Origin: UBA8389 sp035719105
GTDB taxonomy: Bacteria; Bacteroidota; Bacteroidia; Bacteroidales; UBA1402
DNA length: 28,699 nt
Reading direction: 5' to 3'
Assembly: GCA_035719105.1 (NCBI GenBank)
Contig: DASTGN010000002.1
Coordinates: 1 to 28,699 of the forward strand
Shown here: one piece after another, positions 8,601 to 14,675 of the stretch
How positions within the stretch are numbered: the first letter of the stretch is position 1
Layout: every line of letters begins with the position of its first letter
Program-made: the position numbers and the translations under genes
Notes under the pieces: model-generated
Seen by the model: only the letters and a program-made list of their open reading frames with translations
Databases searched by the model: none
What the model was told of the DNA's origin: nothing

Positions 8601-10024
8601 TAGTTTTGTCCGTTGTAAGTGAATTCATAAGCAACGGCAAGTACTTCGTCGCTGTTTAATGACTGACGCAGAGATATATAACCCAAGGTGCTGTTTAAAA
8701 TGTATTCATTGGGTTCCAATCTTCTGGCGCTTTCCAGGCGTTCGTAATCCTCTCCCATCTGCACACCGTAATTGCTAAGCGGTTCCAGGGTTGCATTGGC
8801 AAGGCTGAATGTGCGAGCATCCGCATATTTCCTGATAAGTTCATCGTATAGGTTGTTGCTAGCATTGGAAGGAACGGGCAGGCCATTTGGAGTCCAATAA
8901 CTGTTGAAAATGGTCTTTGGTTCACCCATGTCGGCAAAAGCGACAATGTTTCTGGCATCGTCCAACATGCTGGTTTTGTTGGTCACCCAAACTTCTACTT
9001 TTTTAATGACGATACCGGACGAAACAAAAGGCAACTGGCTCATCCAATTGTCGTAATTGCTCCGAAAATACTGGGACAAGAAATAATGCCGGTTCTCATC
9101 GTATTCATCAGCCTTGACTTCGAAAGCACTCGTCTGAACCCCACCGCTCAAGCTGACAGATTTCGTCTGGGATTGCTGTTGTGAAATGACGGCAGCAAGG
9201 TTCAGCTTTCCAAACTGAAGTTCTGTTTTCACTCCGAAAAGTGTCGACCCACCGGTTATGAGCGAACTGTTGATGGGCATGCTCACGTTCCCGGCTTCCA
9301 GGTTTTTGATGATTTCGTCTTCTTTTCCATCGTAGCGCAATTTGATGGATTTTGCATCGTAATCGAACATGGCCTCGGTGTCGTAATTCATGTTGACATC
9401 GATTTTGTCACCAACCTTGCCATTGATGCTCATTTGGATGTTCTGGTCGAAATTGAACCTGGTTCTGTTCCGGGCATTTTCCGAGAGCGACGGGTTATCG
9501 ACAATATTGGTTTTCAACCCGAATTTTGTTTCGATGGAACCCTGCGTTCTAAGCCTTACGCCCCCTTCGCCAAAAATTTTGTCACCCAGTCCAATATCAA
9601 ACTGCATATCGGTTAACGAGAAGTCATCCTTTTTTTTGCTGTAATCAATTTTATTTTTGGAACGCCAAAAGGCTGCTGAAGATTGTTGTTCCTGAAATCG
9701 AAGGTATTCGTCCTGAGTGAGCGAGATGGGCGTGCTGATGATTTCATCACCCAATTTGGTTACAATTTGATAGGTTCCAGATATAGGGTCATACACTACT
9801 TCGGTTAGAATGTTGGCAGGATCCCGCAGTTCAACTGCCGTCTGTTTGCCCACTTGATCGATGGTCTGTGGTACGATTTCGCTAACCGGATAGGTATATG
9901 TTTTTTTGGTACTGGGGGGTGTTTGAGGCTTCTGGCTCGTCTGTGGAGCAGATGCAGCAAACAAGCCGAATACCCCGCTAAGGGTAATCAACAAGCCAAA
10001 GAGTATGAACCGACGGATTTTCAA
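2657..10024 (-). CDS. sprA: SprA/Sov, type IX secretion system outer-membrane translocon
   Basis: This 2455-residue protein has the size and character of SprA (Flavobacterium) / Sov (Porphyromonas). In that family it forms the very large outer-membrane beta barrel through which type IX secretion cargo leaves the cell, working with PorV and plug proteins. The N-terminus (MKIRRFILFGLLITLSGVFG, then LFAASA) is a Sec signal peptide without a lipobox Cys. The protein is dominated by short alternating beta-strand segments with many N, D, S and aromatic residues. It carries a Lys/Pro-rich linker at about 1883-1913 and ends in a barrel-type strand (FGFSMRFTLNR). The start is a TTG: the same frame has a TGA at 10042-10040 and no ATG or GTG between, so no upstream start is available. 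It begins 4 nt after the ruvA stop, which suggests co-transcription and translational coupling. Its presence implies that the organism exports proteins with type IX C-terminal signals. Confidence 0.95.
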   Translation of the reverse strand: MKIRRFILFGLLITLSGVFGLFAASAPQTSQKPQTPPSTKKTYTYPVSEIVPQTIDQVGKQTAVELRDPANILTEVVYDPISGTYQIVTKLGDEIISTPISLTQDEYLRFQEQQSSAAFWRSKNKIDYSKKKDDFSLTDMQFDIGLGDKIFGEGGVRLRTQGSIETKFGLKTNIVDNPSLSENARNRTRFNFDQNIQMSINGKVGDKIDVNMNYDTEAMFDYDAKSIKLRYDGKEDEIIKNLEAGNVSMPINSSLITGGSTLFGVKTELQFGKLNLAAVISQQQSQTKSVSLSGGVQTSAFEVKADEYDENRHYFLSQYFRSNYDNWMSQLPFVSSGIVIKKVEVWVTNKTSMLDDARNIVAFADMGEPKTIFNSYWTPNGLPVPSNASNNLYDELIRKYADARTFSLANATLEPLSNYGVQMGEDYERLESARRLEPNEYILNSTLGYISLRQSLNSDEVLAVAYEFTYNGQNYQVGEFSTDGIQSPKTLFVKLLKGTDYSPTSPTWELMMRNIYSIGAYNLEAQDFDLQITYQNDSVGTSMTYLTEGNVKNQLLLRVMGLDRLNSNEQAYPDGVFDYKEGYTVQSSNGRIIFPVLKPFGSYLRLKINNNSIADKYVFDELYDSTLTVAQQLTEKNKFLITGTYKASSGATLSLGATNVAQGSVTVTASGQTLVENVDYSVDYASGTVTILNEALIASGTAINATCEDQSTFSMVRKSMVGLTADYKFSNNFNLGGTVMKLSETPLTTKVDMGFESVDNTIWGLNGSYKTESQFLTNLIDKLPFLNATKPSQLTINGEVAQLIAGSSNTLKETSYIDDFEAAKKTINLKDQTQWFLASTPSTFPNANKPNDLSYGFDRSLLAWYSIDGIFTQTGTSQTPSHIRNDYDQLSNHFVRTIQEKEIFPNRQKIYNQTGILSVMNLAFYPKERGPYNFDWLGMGTDGYLQDPKRRWGGIMRRIETGYTNFESNNVEYIEFWMMDPFVYDTASVSTGGELYFNLGELSEDVLKDGKRSFENGLPANAAETSLISNTAWGKVSGKTSTAYAFDNTPGVRDAQDVGLDGLSTAEEQNWPSSVSYLDNLRNKLEPTALMRMQEDPFSPLNDPAGDNYHYFRGSDYDAKKTNILERYKHFNGTEGNSQSTDKSGETYSTAETTLPNVEDINLDFTLNETERYYQYHVSIHPKDMVVGQNYINDKRTSTVVLKNGKSATINWYQFKIPITDYKSKVGSISGFNSIRFIRLFLTGFEDSTILRLASLDLVRGDWRNYTKDLYTVAPISEGKVDVATVSLEENSGRTPINYKLPPGVSQESDPSQPGVYLEDEQSLTFRVTELSPGDARAVYKNTSYDFRQYERLQMFVHAEAFVDDPNAPKDYEMTVFMRLGTDFQNNYYEYEIPLEISPPSVNTPASIWPKNNFFDIPFKLLTDLKTKRNMTSGALTKEFSIYDDKNIQNKVKIMGNPSLADVKTIMVGVRNKGTTVKSMEIWMNELRLSGFQEKGGWAALGSAVLALSDLGTINASGRFVSDGFGGLEQSVSERSIDNYGQYKMSLNFDMGRFFPDKAKVNLPLYYSISNEQSTPKYDPLNEDLLLHDVLKAAPNNAMRDSILNYSQKLKTYKSLSLTGMRVGLKSKIPLPIDPDNFTFRYSSTDAFERDATTEYEITKHLEGGVTYNYVSPFKAWTPFVKSQKMTSPWLKMIKEFNFSFLPNSITANSNLIRDYFEKQARDLASGSSGMSIPLTVSKTFFWNTDLDLNWNLTKNLRFKFTTNNRSVVEETVNSPVNKELFATEYENWKDTVSRSLRNFGTPLNYTQTANLNWQVPTNRIPILDFLTNTSALYNAVYNWDRSAISNSQLNLGNVISNDRTLTFSTTASLTNLYNKWDFLKGVNKKFDAPPKPILPVKKDANKEAIKPVEPKKFEKELVLVNDSAITIKHNLKNKRVYVVAVDSSGNHVPVRLRIKDENSLSVVSPTSIKAKLTIYQKPSLDDEGWYKAASLAARVLMSVKNISVNYSRSDALLVPGFKTESNLFSASPEYGMAPGWDFALGMQHPDYLEQAKQKDWLIVADSITTPAVMTSMTDLRIKSSVELLRGLKIELNASRNMRSNNEIQYMFPDMPQNKTGAFTMTTIALSTAFETPKSSNGFKSVGFDRFLKNREHIAARLQNKMTGKKYPDVSFLHLKNLGGMDYDPNLGAFSQHSADVLIPAFLAAYTGKNARNADLSIFPALKALLPNWSITYDGLSNVEFVKKLFRNVSLSHMYSCTYNVGTFASFNSWIDGGDGLGYVQDVLSGNPTPSSMYDVGSVTLMESFNPLVRVQATLKNGWTLKTEMRKTRSMTLSITGGQVIEANQDQWVVGTNYKISDFHPWGFLANSKIKNDLSLTGNLTYKNQFSLLRKIEDQYTQASSGNKTMVIEILGDYAISRNMNMTLFYNLESTVPLVSSYPVTSSDFGFSMRFTLNR

Positions 10025-10028
10025 AGAA

Positions 10029-10619
10029 TTACAACATTTTCAAAGAAGCCTTGATAACTTGTTCCACAGGCATGGAGGGTGAATTCTTAAGAATCTGAGC
10101 AACCACCTTTGACGATGCAGAAGGATTAAAGCCAAGCATTTGCAGCGCAGAAACGGCTTCATCCCGAACGGTTTGGTTGGCAGCATTCAACAAGCCTGAC
10201 AAGGTTGCGTCCGAAGCACTTTTTCCAATCTTGTCCTTTAAATCGACGATGATGCGTTGGGCTGTTTTCAATCCGATTCCTTTGACTCCTTTTAAGATAT
10301 CCACGTGTTCGCCTAAGATGCAGGCTTCCAGCTCGGACACGGATAAGGACGACAATATCATGCGAGCCGTGTTCGCTCCCACTCCGGAAACACCGATGAG
10401 TTGTTGGAAAGTGGCGCGTTCTTCGGTAGTGGAAAAACCGAACAACACATAGGCGTCCTCCCGAATCGCTTCGTAGATGTAGAGCTTGCATCTAGATTGC
10501 GATTGCAGGTTTTCAAACGTATTCAGACTAATGTTGATGAAATAACCCAAGCCCTGGTTCTCTAAAATCACACTCGTAGGTGTCAAGGTTTCCACCTCGC
10601 CTTTTATAAATTCAATCAT
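10029..10619 (-). CDS. ruvA: Holliday junction branch migration protein RuvA
   Basis: RuvA binds four-way DNA junctions as a tetramer and loads the RuvB helicase motor for branch migration in recombinational repair. The 196 residues match the usual family length. An OB-fold occupies about 1-63 (MIEFIKGEVETLTPTSVILE, later YVLFGF). Domain II carries two helix-hairpin-helix motifs, LIGVSGVGANTA (74-85) and VKGIGLKTAQRI (112-123). A short C-terminal RuvB-contacting domain follows a linker (DEAVSALQMLGF, about 153-164). The stop codon lies 4 nt before the TTG start of sprA, so the two probably form one transcript. It is divergent from the WecA-like gene across 145 bp. Confidence 0.97.
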   Translation of the reverse strand: MIEFIKGEVETLTPTSVILENQGLGYFINISLNTFENLQSQSRCKLYIYEAIREDAYVLFGFSTTEERATFQQLIGVSGVGANTARMILSSLSVSELEACILGEHVDILKGVKGIGLKTAQRIIVDLKDKIGKSASDATLSGLLNAANQTVRDEAVSALQMLGFNPSASSKVVAQILKNSPSMPVEQVIKASLKML

Positions 10620-10764
10620 ACTATACGGAATAAAGCCAACGACGGCAATGATAGAACGTATTTGGACAGAAAAAAGTATGCACTTTCAGTGAAAAAAAAT
10701 ATCGTTATTCCATACAATAAATAGACTACAGTTGAGTTTAATTAAAATACTTTAACGGAATACT
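10620..10764. promoter_or_regulatory. Divergent intergenic region, ruvA and WecA-like gene
   Basis: This AT-rich 145 bp must hold the promoters of ruvA-sprA (leftward) and the WecA-like gene (rightward). Partial -7 matches are present: TACTTTA at 10748-10754 on the plus strand, 11 bp before the ATG, and TACTTTTT on the minus strand near 10675. Neither has a well-spaced -33 TTG, so exact promoters are not assigned. Confidence 0.4.
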
Positions 10765-11826
10765 ATGCAGTATACACCTCTACTCGTTTTCCTTACTTCA
10801 TTTATTGTTTCTTTGGTGTCTTTGCCAAGCATCATCAAGGTGGCCAATGAAAAAGCTCTGTTCGACAAGCCTTCCGAGAAACGAAAAATACATACCAAAA
10901 GCACACCCAATCTTGGTGGTGTAGCCATTTTTCTTGGTTTTTATTTTAGCATACTGATGTTCAGGGTTTTATGCGACTCCGTCGAGTTGAGTGCGCTTTG
11001 TGCCGCATCGGTCTTGTTGTTTTTTGTGGCACTGAAAGATGATTTGATTTCCACTGCTCCCATTTTACGATTGTTTTTTCAGTTTTTGATCGCTTTTATC
11101 ATCGTTATGGTTGGACAGGTTTACTTTTATCACCTTCCGTTTTTCGAATCGGATGGCATCTGGGCAGTCATCATCAACATGATTGTGACTATGATTTTCA
11201 TTGTAGCGAGCATCAATGCCATGAATTTTATAGATGGAATCGATGGACTGGCAGGTTTGATTTCTTTTGTCGTGTTTATCATTTTCGGTGCCGTTTTTTA
11301 TCAGTACGGCGAAAACTCTTACGCCTTCCTTTCCCTTTCCCTAGCAGGAAGCACCCTTGGTTTCCTGATATTCAACTGGAATCCTGCAAAAATATTCATG
11401 GGTGACATCGGTTCGATGTTGTTGGGAGTCTTTATGGCTGTACTTGCCATCAAACTCTGCAACATGGAGCCACTCAGACTCGGATTGATTACGATCAAAA
11501 ATCCAACCACCTTGGCTTTGGCACTTCTGATCGTTCCTCTGATGGACATGATCACAGTGATTTCCATTCGATTTTATTTGAGAATCTCACCTTTCTTTGC
11601 AGACAAGCGACACACTCATCATCGGTTGTTGGGACTGGGAATGAATCAAAAAGCGGTAACGCTGACCTTGGTTGGATTCAATTTACTGATGGTTGCCGTT
11701 GCATTAATAACCGGATGCTTGCCCGGTATAATCAGTTCCGTGATCGTTCTTCTATTAGCTGCCGCTTTTGAAACAACGATTATTTACCTGTATCTAAAAC
11801 AAAACAAAGCCGACCATTCACTCTGA
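10765..11826 (+). CDS. WecA/TagO/MraY-family polyprenyl-phosphate sugar-1-phosphate transferase
   Basis: This integral membrane enzyme, 353 residues long, moves a sugar-1-phosphate (typically GlcNAc-1-P from UDP-GlcNAc) onto undecaprenyl phosphate, the first step of lipid-linked glycan synthesis for O-antigen, capsule or related surface polymers. Family motifs are in the usual order: HTKSTPNLGG (43-52), catalytic KDDLIS (91-96), NFIDGIDG (154-161), NWNPAKIFMGDIGS (204-217), and the C-terminal loop motif DKRHTHHRLLGLG (280-292). About ten hydrophobic segments surround them. The DKRHTHHRLL signature fits the WecA/TagO branch better than MraY, so a role in surface glycan rather than peptidoglycan synthesis is preferred. 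Which sugar is transferred cannot be told from sequence. The stop codon lies in the loop of a hairpin shared with the convergent operon. Confidence 0.93.
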   Translation: MQYTPLLVFLTSFIVSLVSLPSIIKVANEKALFDKPSEKRKIHTKSTPNLGGVAIFLGFYFSILMFRVLCDSVELSALCAASVLLFFVALKDDLISTAPILRLFFQFLIAFIIVMVGQVYFYHLPFFESDGIWAVIINMIVTMIFIVASINAMNFIDGIDGLAGLISFVVFIIFGAVFYQYGENSYAFLSLSLAGSTLGFLIFNWNPAKIFMGDIGSMLLGVFMAVLAIKLCNMEPLRLGLITIKNPTTLALALLIVPLMDMITVISIRFYLRISPFFADKRHTHHRLLGLGMNQKAVTLTLVGFNLLMVAVALITGCLPGIISSVIVLLLAAAFETTIIYLYLKQNKADHSL

Positions 11827-11841
11827 ACAGTCGGCTTTGTT
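11803..11841. terminator. Bidirectional hairpin terminator between convergent transcripts
   Basis: A perfect 12-bp inverted repeat: AACAAAGCCGAC at 11803-11814 pairs with GTCGGCTTTGTT at 11830-11841, around a 15-nt loop. The TGA of the WecA-like gene (11824-11826) is inside the loop. On the minus strand the stem is followed by a T-rich TTGTTTTAG, so it should terminate the leftward eight-gene operon well (the GH105 stop is 15 nt before it). On the plus strand the tail (TTAATAAG) is weaker. Confidence 0.85.
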
Positions 11842-11856
11842 AATAAGTACGAATCT

Positions 11857-13014
11857 TTATTTTTTCAGTTCCAGACAGGCTTGCATAAATACACCGGTGG
11901 CTTTGCCATCGTTGTCTCGAACCGTCTCCCCAATATAATATTGATAAGTTCCGTCTCGGTAAGGATTTCCTCCCAAACCAGCTACGGCACAACAATGAGT
12001 GATGGAAATGGTTCCATCGGAATTGGTTTTAATCAGGTTTTTCAAAAGGCCTTTAAAAGACTTTTCAGCCACTTTCCGATACGATTTGGGCAAATAGCCT
12101 TTATTGGTCGCTTTGGCGTAAAAATAAGTCATCATGCTGGAAACGGAACCTTCTAAGTAATTTCCTTCACGACCGCCCTGATCCACCACTTGATACCAAA
12201 GTCCTGTTTTAGCGTCCTGGTACCGCTTCATACCGTCAGCCATGGTTTGAACCAATTGAAGTACCTGCTTGCGTTGTGGATGATTGACCGGAATGAAATC
12301 CAGATTGTCTACCAGTGCCATGGCATACCACCCAATGCTACGACCCCAGAAATTAGGAGATTGTCCAGTTACCGGATCCGCCCATTTTTGAGTCACGCTT
12401 TCGTCCCATGCATGTTTGAAAAGTCCTGCTTTGGGGTCGTAGGTATGTTTCGCCACCGTAATCAACTGATGAACAGCTAAATCAATGTAATTCGGTTGAT
12501 TAAACGTTGCTCCATATTGAGAAAGAAAAGGAGAAGCCATATATAGGCCGTCAAGCCACATCTGGTGGGTATAGATTTTTTTATGCCAGAAACCACCGTC
12601 AGCCGTTCGAGGGTGTCCATCGAACTGAAGCAACAACGTATCCATAGCCATTCGGAACCGTTTTTCGCCCGTTTTGGCATATAAATCGAACAGCATCTTC
12701 CCAGCATTTACCATGTCTAAGTTGTATTCTGTACGCTTGTACAAATAGATGGAACCGTCTTTTCCAACGATGGTGTCGGCCCATTTATAAACATAATCCC
12801 AGTACTTCTGTTCGCCGGTAGCTTTGTACATTTTTTCGAAAGACAAGCCTCCCAAACCTTGCGTATATCCGAAATATAACCGTTTTCCGTAATCGTATTG
12901 CCAGAGTTCGGGGAAACGTTTCATTTCGGAGTCGGCCATTTTTTGGGACCATTTGCTCGCGTGGAGAAATGGAATGAACAGGCAGATTAAAAACAAAACA
13001 AGCGGCTTTTTCAT
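11857..13014 (-). CDS. GH105 unsaturated rhamnogalacturonyl/glucuronyl hydrolase (YteR-like), exported
   Basis: The family removes the terminal 4,5-unsaturated uronic acid left on oligosaccharides by polysaccharide lyases; the classic substrates come from rhamnogalacturonan I. The 385 residues begin with a Sec signal peptide (MKKPLVLFLICLFIPFLHAS) without a convincing lipobox, so a periplasmic location is likely. Family features include FGYTQGLGGLSFEKMY (48-63), NLDMVNAGKMLFDLY (98-112), GGFWHKK (140-146) and HQMWLDGLYMA (150-160). Asp100, His144 and Asp155 keep the same spacing as Asp88, His132 and Asp143 of Bacillus YteR, the substrate-binding and catalytic residues as I recall them. It is the last gene of the operon, 4 nt after the upstream SusD. 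It is the only carbohydrate-active enzyme in the window and the best clue to substrate: a lyase-cut uronate polymer, probably pectic. Confidence 0.92.
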   Translation of the reverse strand: MKKPLVLFLICLFIPFLHASKWSQKMADSEMKRFPELWQYDYGKRLYFGYTQGLGGLSFEKMYKATGEQKYWDYVYKWADTIVGKDGSIYLYKRTEYNLDMVNAGKMLFDLYAKTGEKRFRMAMDTLLLQFDGHPRTADGGFWHKKIYTHQMWLDGLYMASPFLSQYGATFNQPNYIDLAVHQLITVAKHTYDPKAGLFKHAWDESVTQKWADPVTGQSPNFWGRSIGWYAMALVDNLDFIPVNHPQRKQVLQLVQTMADGMKRYQDAKTGLWYQVVDQGGREGNYLEGSVSSMMTYFYAKATNKGYLPKSYRKVAEKSFKGLLKNLIKTNSDGTISITHCCAVAGLGGNPYRDGTYQYYIGETVRDNDGKATGVFMQACLELKK

Positions 13015-13018
13015 AGGT

Positions 13019-14671
13019 TTATTGATTTAATTGAAGATCCCAAGGTACGAAATAACCACCATTTAAAATCTTCGTTCTGATTTCTTCCGCTTTGTCGCCA
13101 TATTTTGGGCAAACCCGGTCTGCGATGATGTTGTAGTCGTTCCAACGTTTTGCGACGCGTATCATGGCAGGATATATTTTGCCCTCACAAGGAAACTCAA
13201 GCATCATTTCATCCATCAATGCCTTGTCGTTGAATTTCTTAGCTGCATCCATGCCTTCAGCAGAGGCAACGGTTGTGAATGTGCGGTTTGCTAATTGGAA
13301 AGTTCCCCTAATACCAACATTGTAATATTTACGAGTACCAAGTGATGTTGAACCAGTCCAATCGTTGGTAAATCCTGCCCAAGTGACCCCACCATTGGGG
13401 AATCGACCACCTACCCCACCATTGATCAATGCGGCAGCCTCTTCAAAACGACCCAGATTATTCAAGGCTTCTGCCAACATAAAATGATATTCGGAGGCAC
13501 GGTAAATGTAAATATGCACGTCATCCTGATAAGGATATGTACGTACAGAAGCATCGGGACGGTATTTCGAAATGTAATACCTGCCCTCGGCATCTTGCTT
13601 AAAGGTAACACCCATTCTGACTTCGACACCAGACCCTTTGGGATCAAACACCAAATCACTAAAACGATTACGGCCAACCAAGGAAGGGCGCAACAGATAT
13701 TGGTTGGGGTATTCCGTTCCAAAATGCTTCAGCAAACTGTTGGTTTGATTGTTGGCATAACTGTAAATGATGGCACTGACGGCTTCTCGAGCATACGGAC
13801 TCGAATAATTCCAGATGGTTTTATAGTTCCCGCTTAAGGTAGTGTTACGAATCCAAGGGGTTCCATCCGAAGTAGAAGAGGATATTTTTTCGTTCAACGC
13901 TGCAAACAGCACTGTTGCAGCTGTTTGATAATCCCCCGACCACAGACAAAGTTCACCCATCAATCCGGCATAATCCGGAGTCATGTAATCCCAAAAACGA
14001 TACTTACTGTTTTCCAATTTTGTTTCAGGATCCAACCATTGATGCCAGGAAAAGGTCAATGTTCCATCCACTCCGTCGAATCCATCAATCAGCAACGATT
14101 TGCAACCGGCAACGATACCGTCCAGATTCCGCAATTCAAATTTTGATGTATCTTTCAAATTTTGGATCTTAATCAGGGGATCGTCAAACCAAAGAGCTTT
14201 ACCATAGATTTTTCCAATGGTCAGGTAGGCCCAGGCTTTGATACGTAAGGTCGAACTGATGAGATTCTTATATTGGTCCTCATTGATCGTTTCCTTAAAA
14301 TCCTGTCGATACTGTTTCATGTTGGCCAAGTAGTCGTTACAAGCAATCACCACGTCGTAATAACCTGCAGGGTCAGCATAACCGTTACTGATCGTATCAT
14401 CGGCATAATTATAAATGGCAATCAGCTCAGAAGGAGCATTGGTAGTGGGTTCCAGCATCTCACCACGAGTGTCGGTCAGGAAGATGGATTTATCTCCCAC
14501 AGCCTGCATCTTGGTAATGATACCCAAATATCCGGTGTACATTTCAGTTTGAGCAGAAATATAGTCTTTCCCCAATAGAACATCGTCCGTTTGAGGATTA
14601 AAAAAGTCTTTACAACTGCTGAAACCAGCAATTACAAACAATAGGAGCAGTAATTTGAATATAGTTTTCAT
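13019..14671 (-). CDS. SusD/RagB-family outer-membrane lipoprotein (second pair)
   Basis: SusD-like proteins sit on the cell surface as the hinged lid of a SusC transporter and bind the glycan. The 550 residues start with a lipoprotein signal peptide ending FSSC (Cys20). RagB/SusD features include YYDVVIACNDYLANM (104-118), the helix region LRIKAWAYLTIGKIYGKALW (142-161), the TPR-like EYHFMLAEALNNLGRFEEAA segment, and a degenerate version of the C-terminal signature seen in most relatives (here MLEFPCEGKIYPAMIRVAKRW in place of the usual E.F.GEG.RW.DL.R pattern). It is preceded by its SusC partner with a 4-nt gap and followed by the GH105 gene with a 4-nt gap. It differs strongly from the SusD of the first pair, so it probably recognises a different ligand or chain size. 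The particular glycan is not predictable. Confidence 0.93.
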   Translation of the reverse strand: MKTIFKLLLLLFVIAGFSSCKDFFNPQTDDVLLGKDYISAQTEMYTGYLGIITKMQAVGDKSIFLTDTRGEMLEPTTNAPSELIAIYNYADDTISNGYADPAGYYDVVIACNDYLANMKQYRQDFKETINEDQYKNLISSTLRIKAWAYLTIGKIYGKALWFDDPLIKIQNLKDTSKFELRNLDGIVAGCKSLLIDGFDGVDGTLTFSWHQWLDPETKLENSKYRFWDYMTPDYAGLMGELCLWSGDYQTAATVLFAALNEKISSSTSDGTPWIRNTTLSGNYKTIWNYSSPYAREAVSAIIYSYANNQTNSLLKHFGTEYPNQYLLRPSLVGRNRFSDLVFDPKGSGVEVRMGVTFKQDAEGRYYISKYRPDASVRTYPYQDDVHIYIYRASEYHFMLAEALNNLGRFEEAAALINGGVGGRFPNGGVTWAGFTNDWTGSTSLGTRKYYNVGIRGTFQLANRTFTTVASAEGMDAAKKFNDKALMDEMMLEFPCEGKIYPAMIRVAKRWNDYNIIADRVCPKYGDKAEEIRTKILNGGYFVPWDLQLNQ

Positions 14672-14675
14672 ACAA

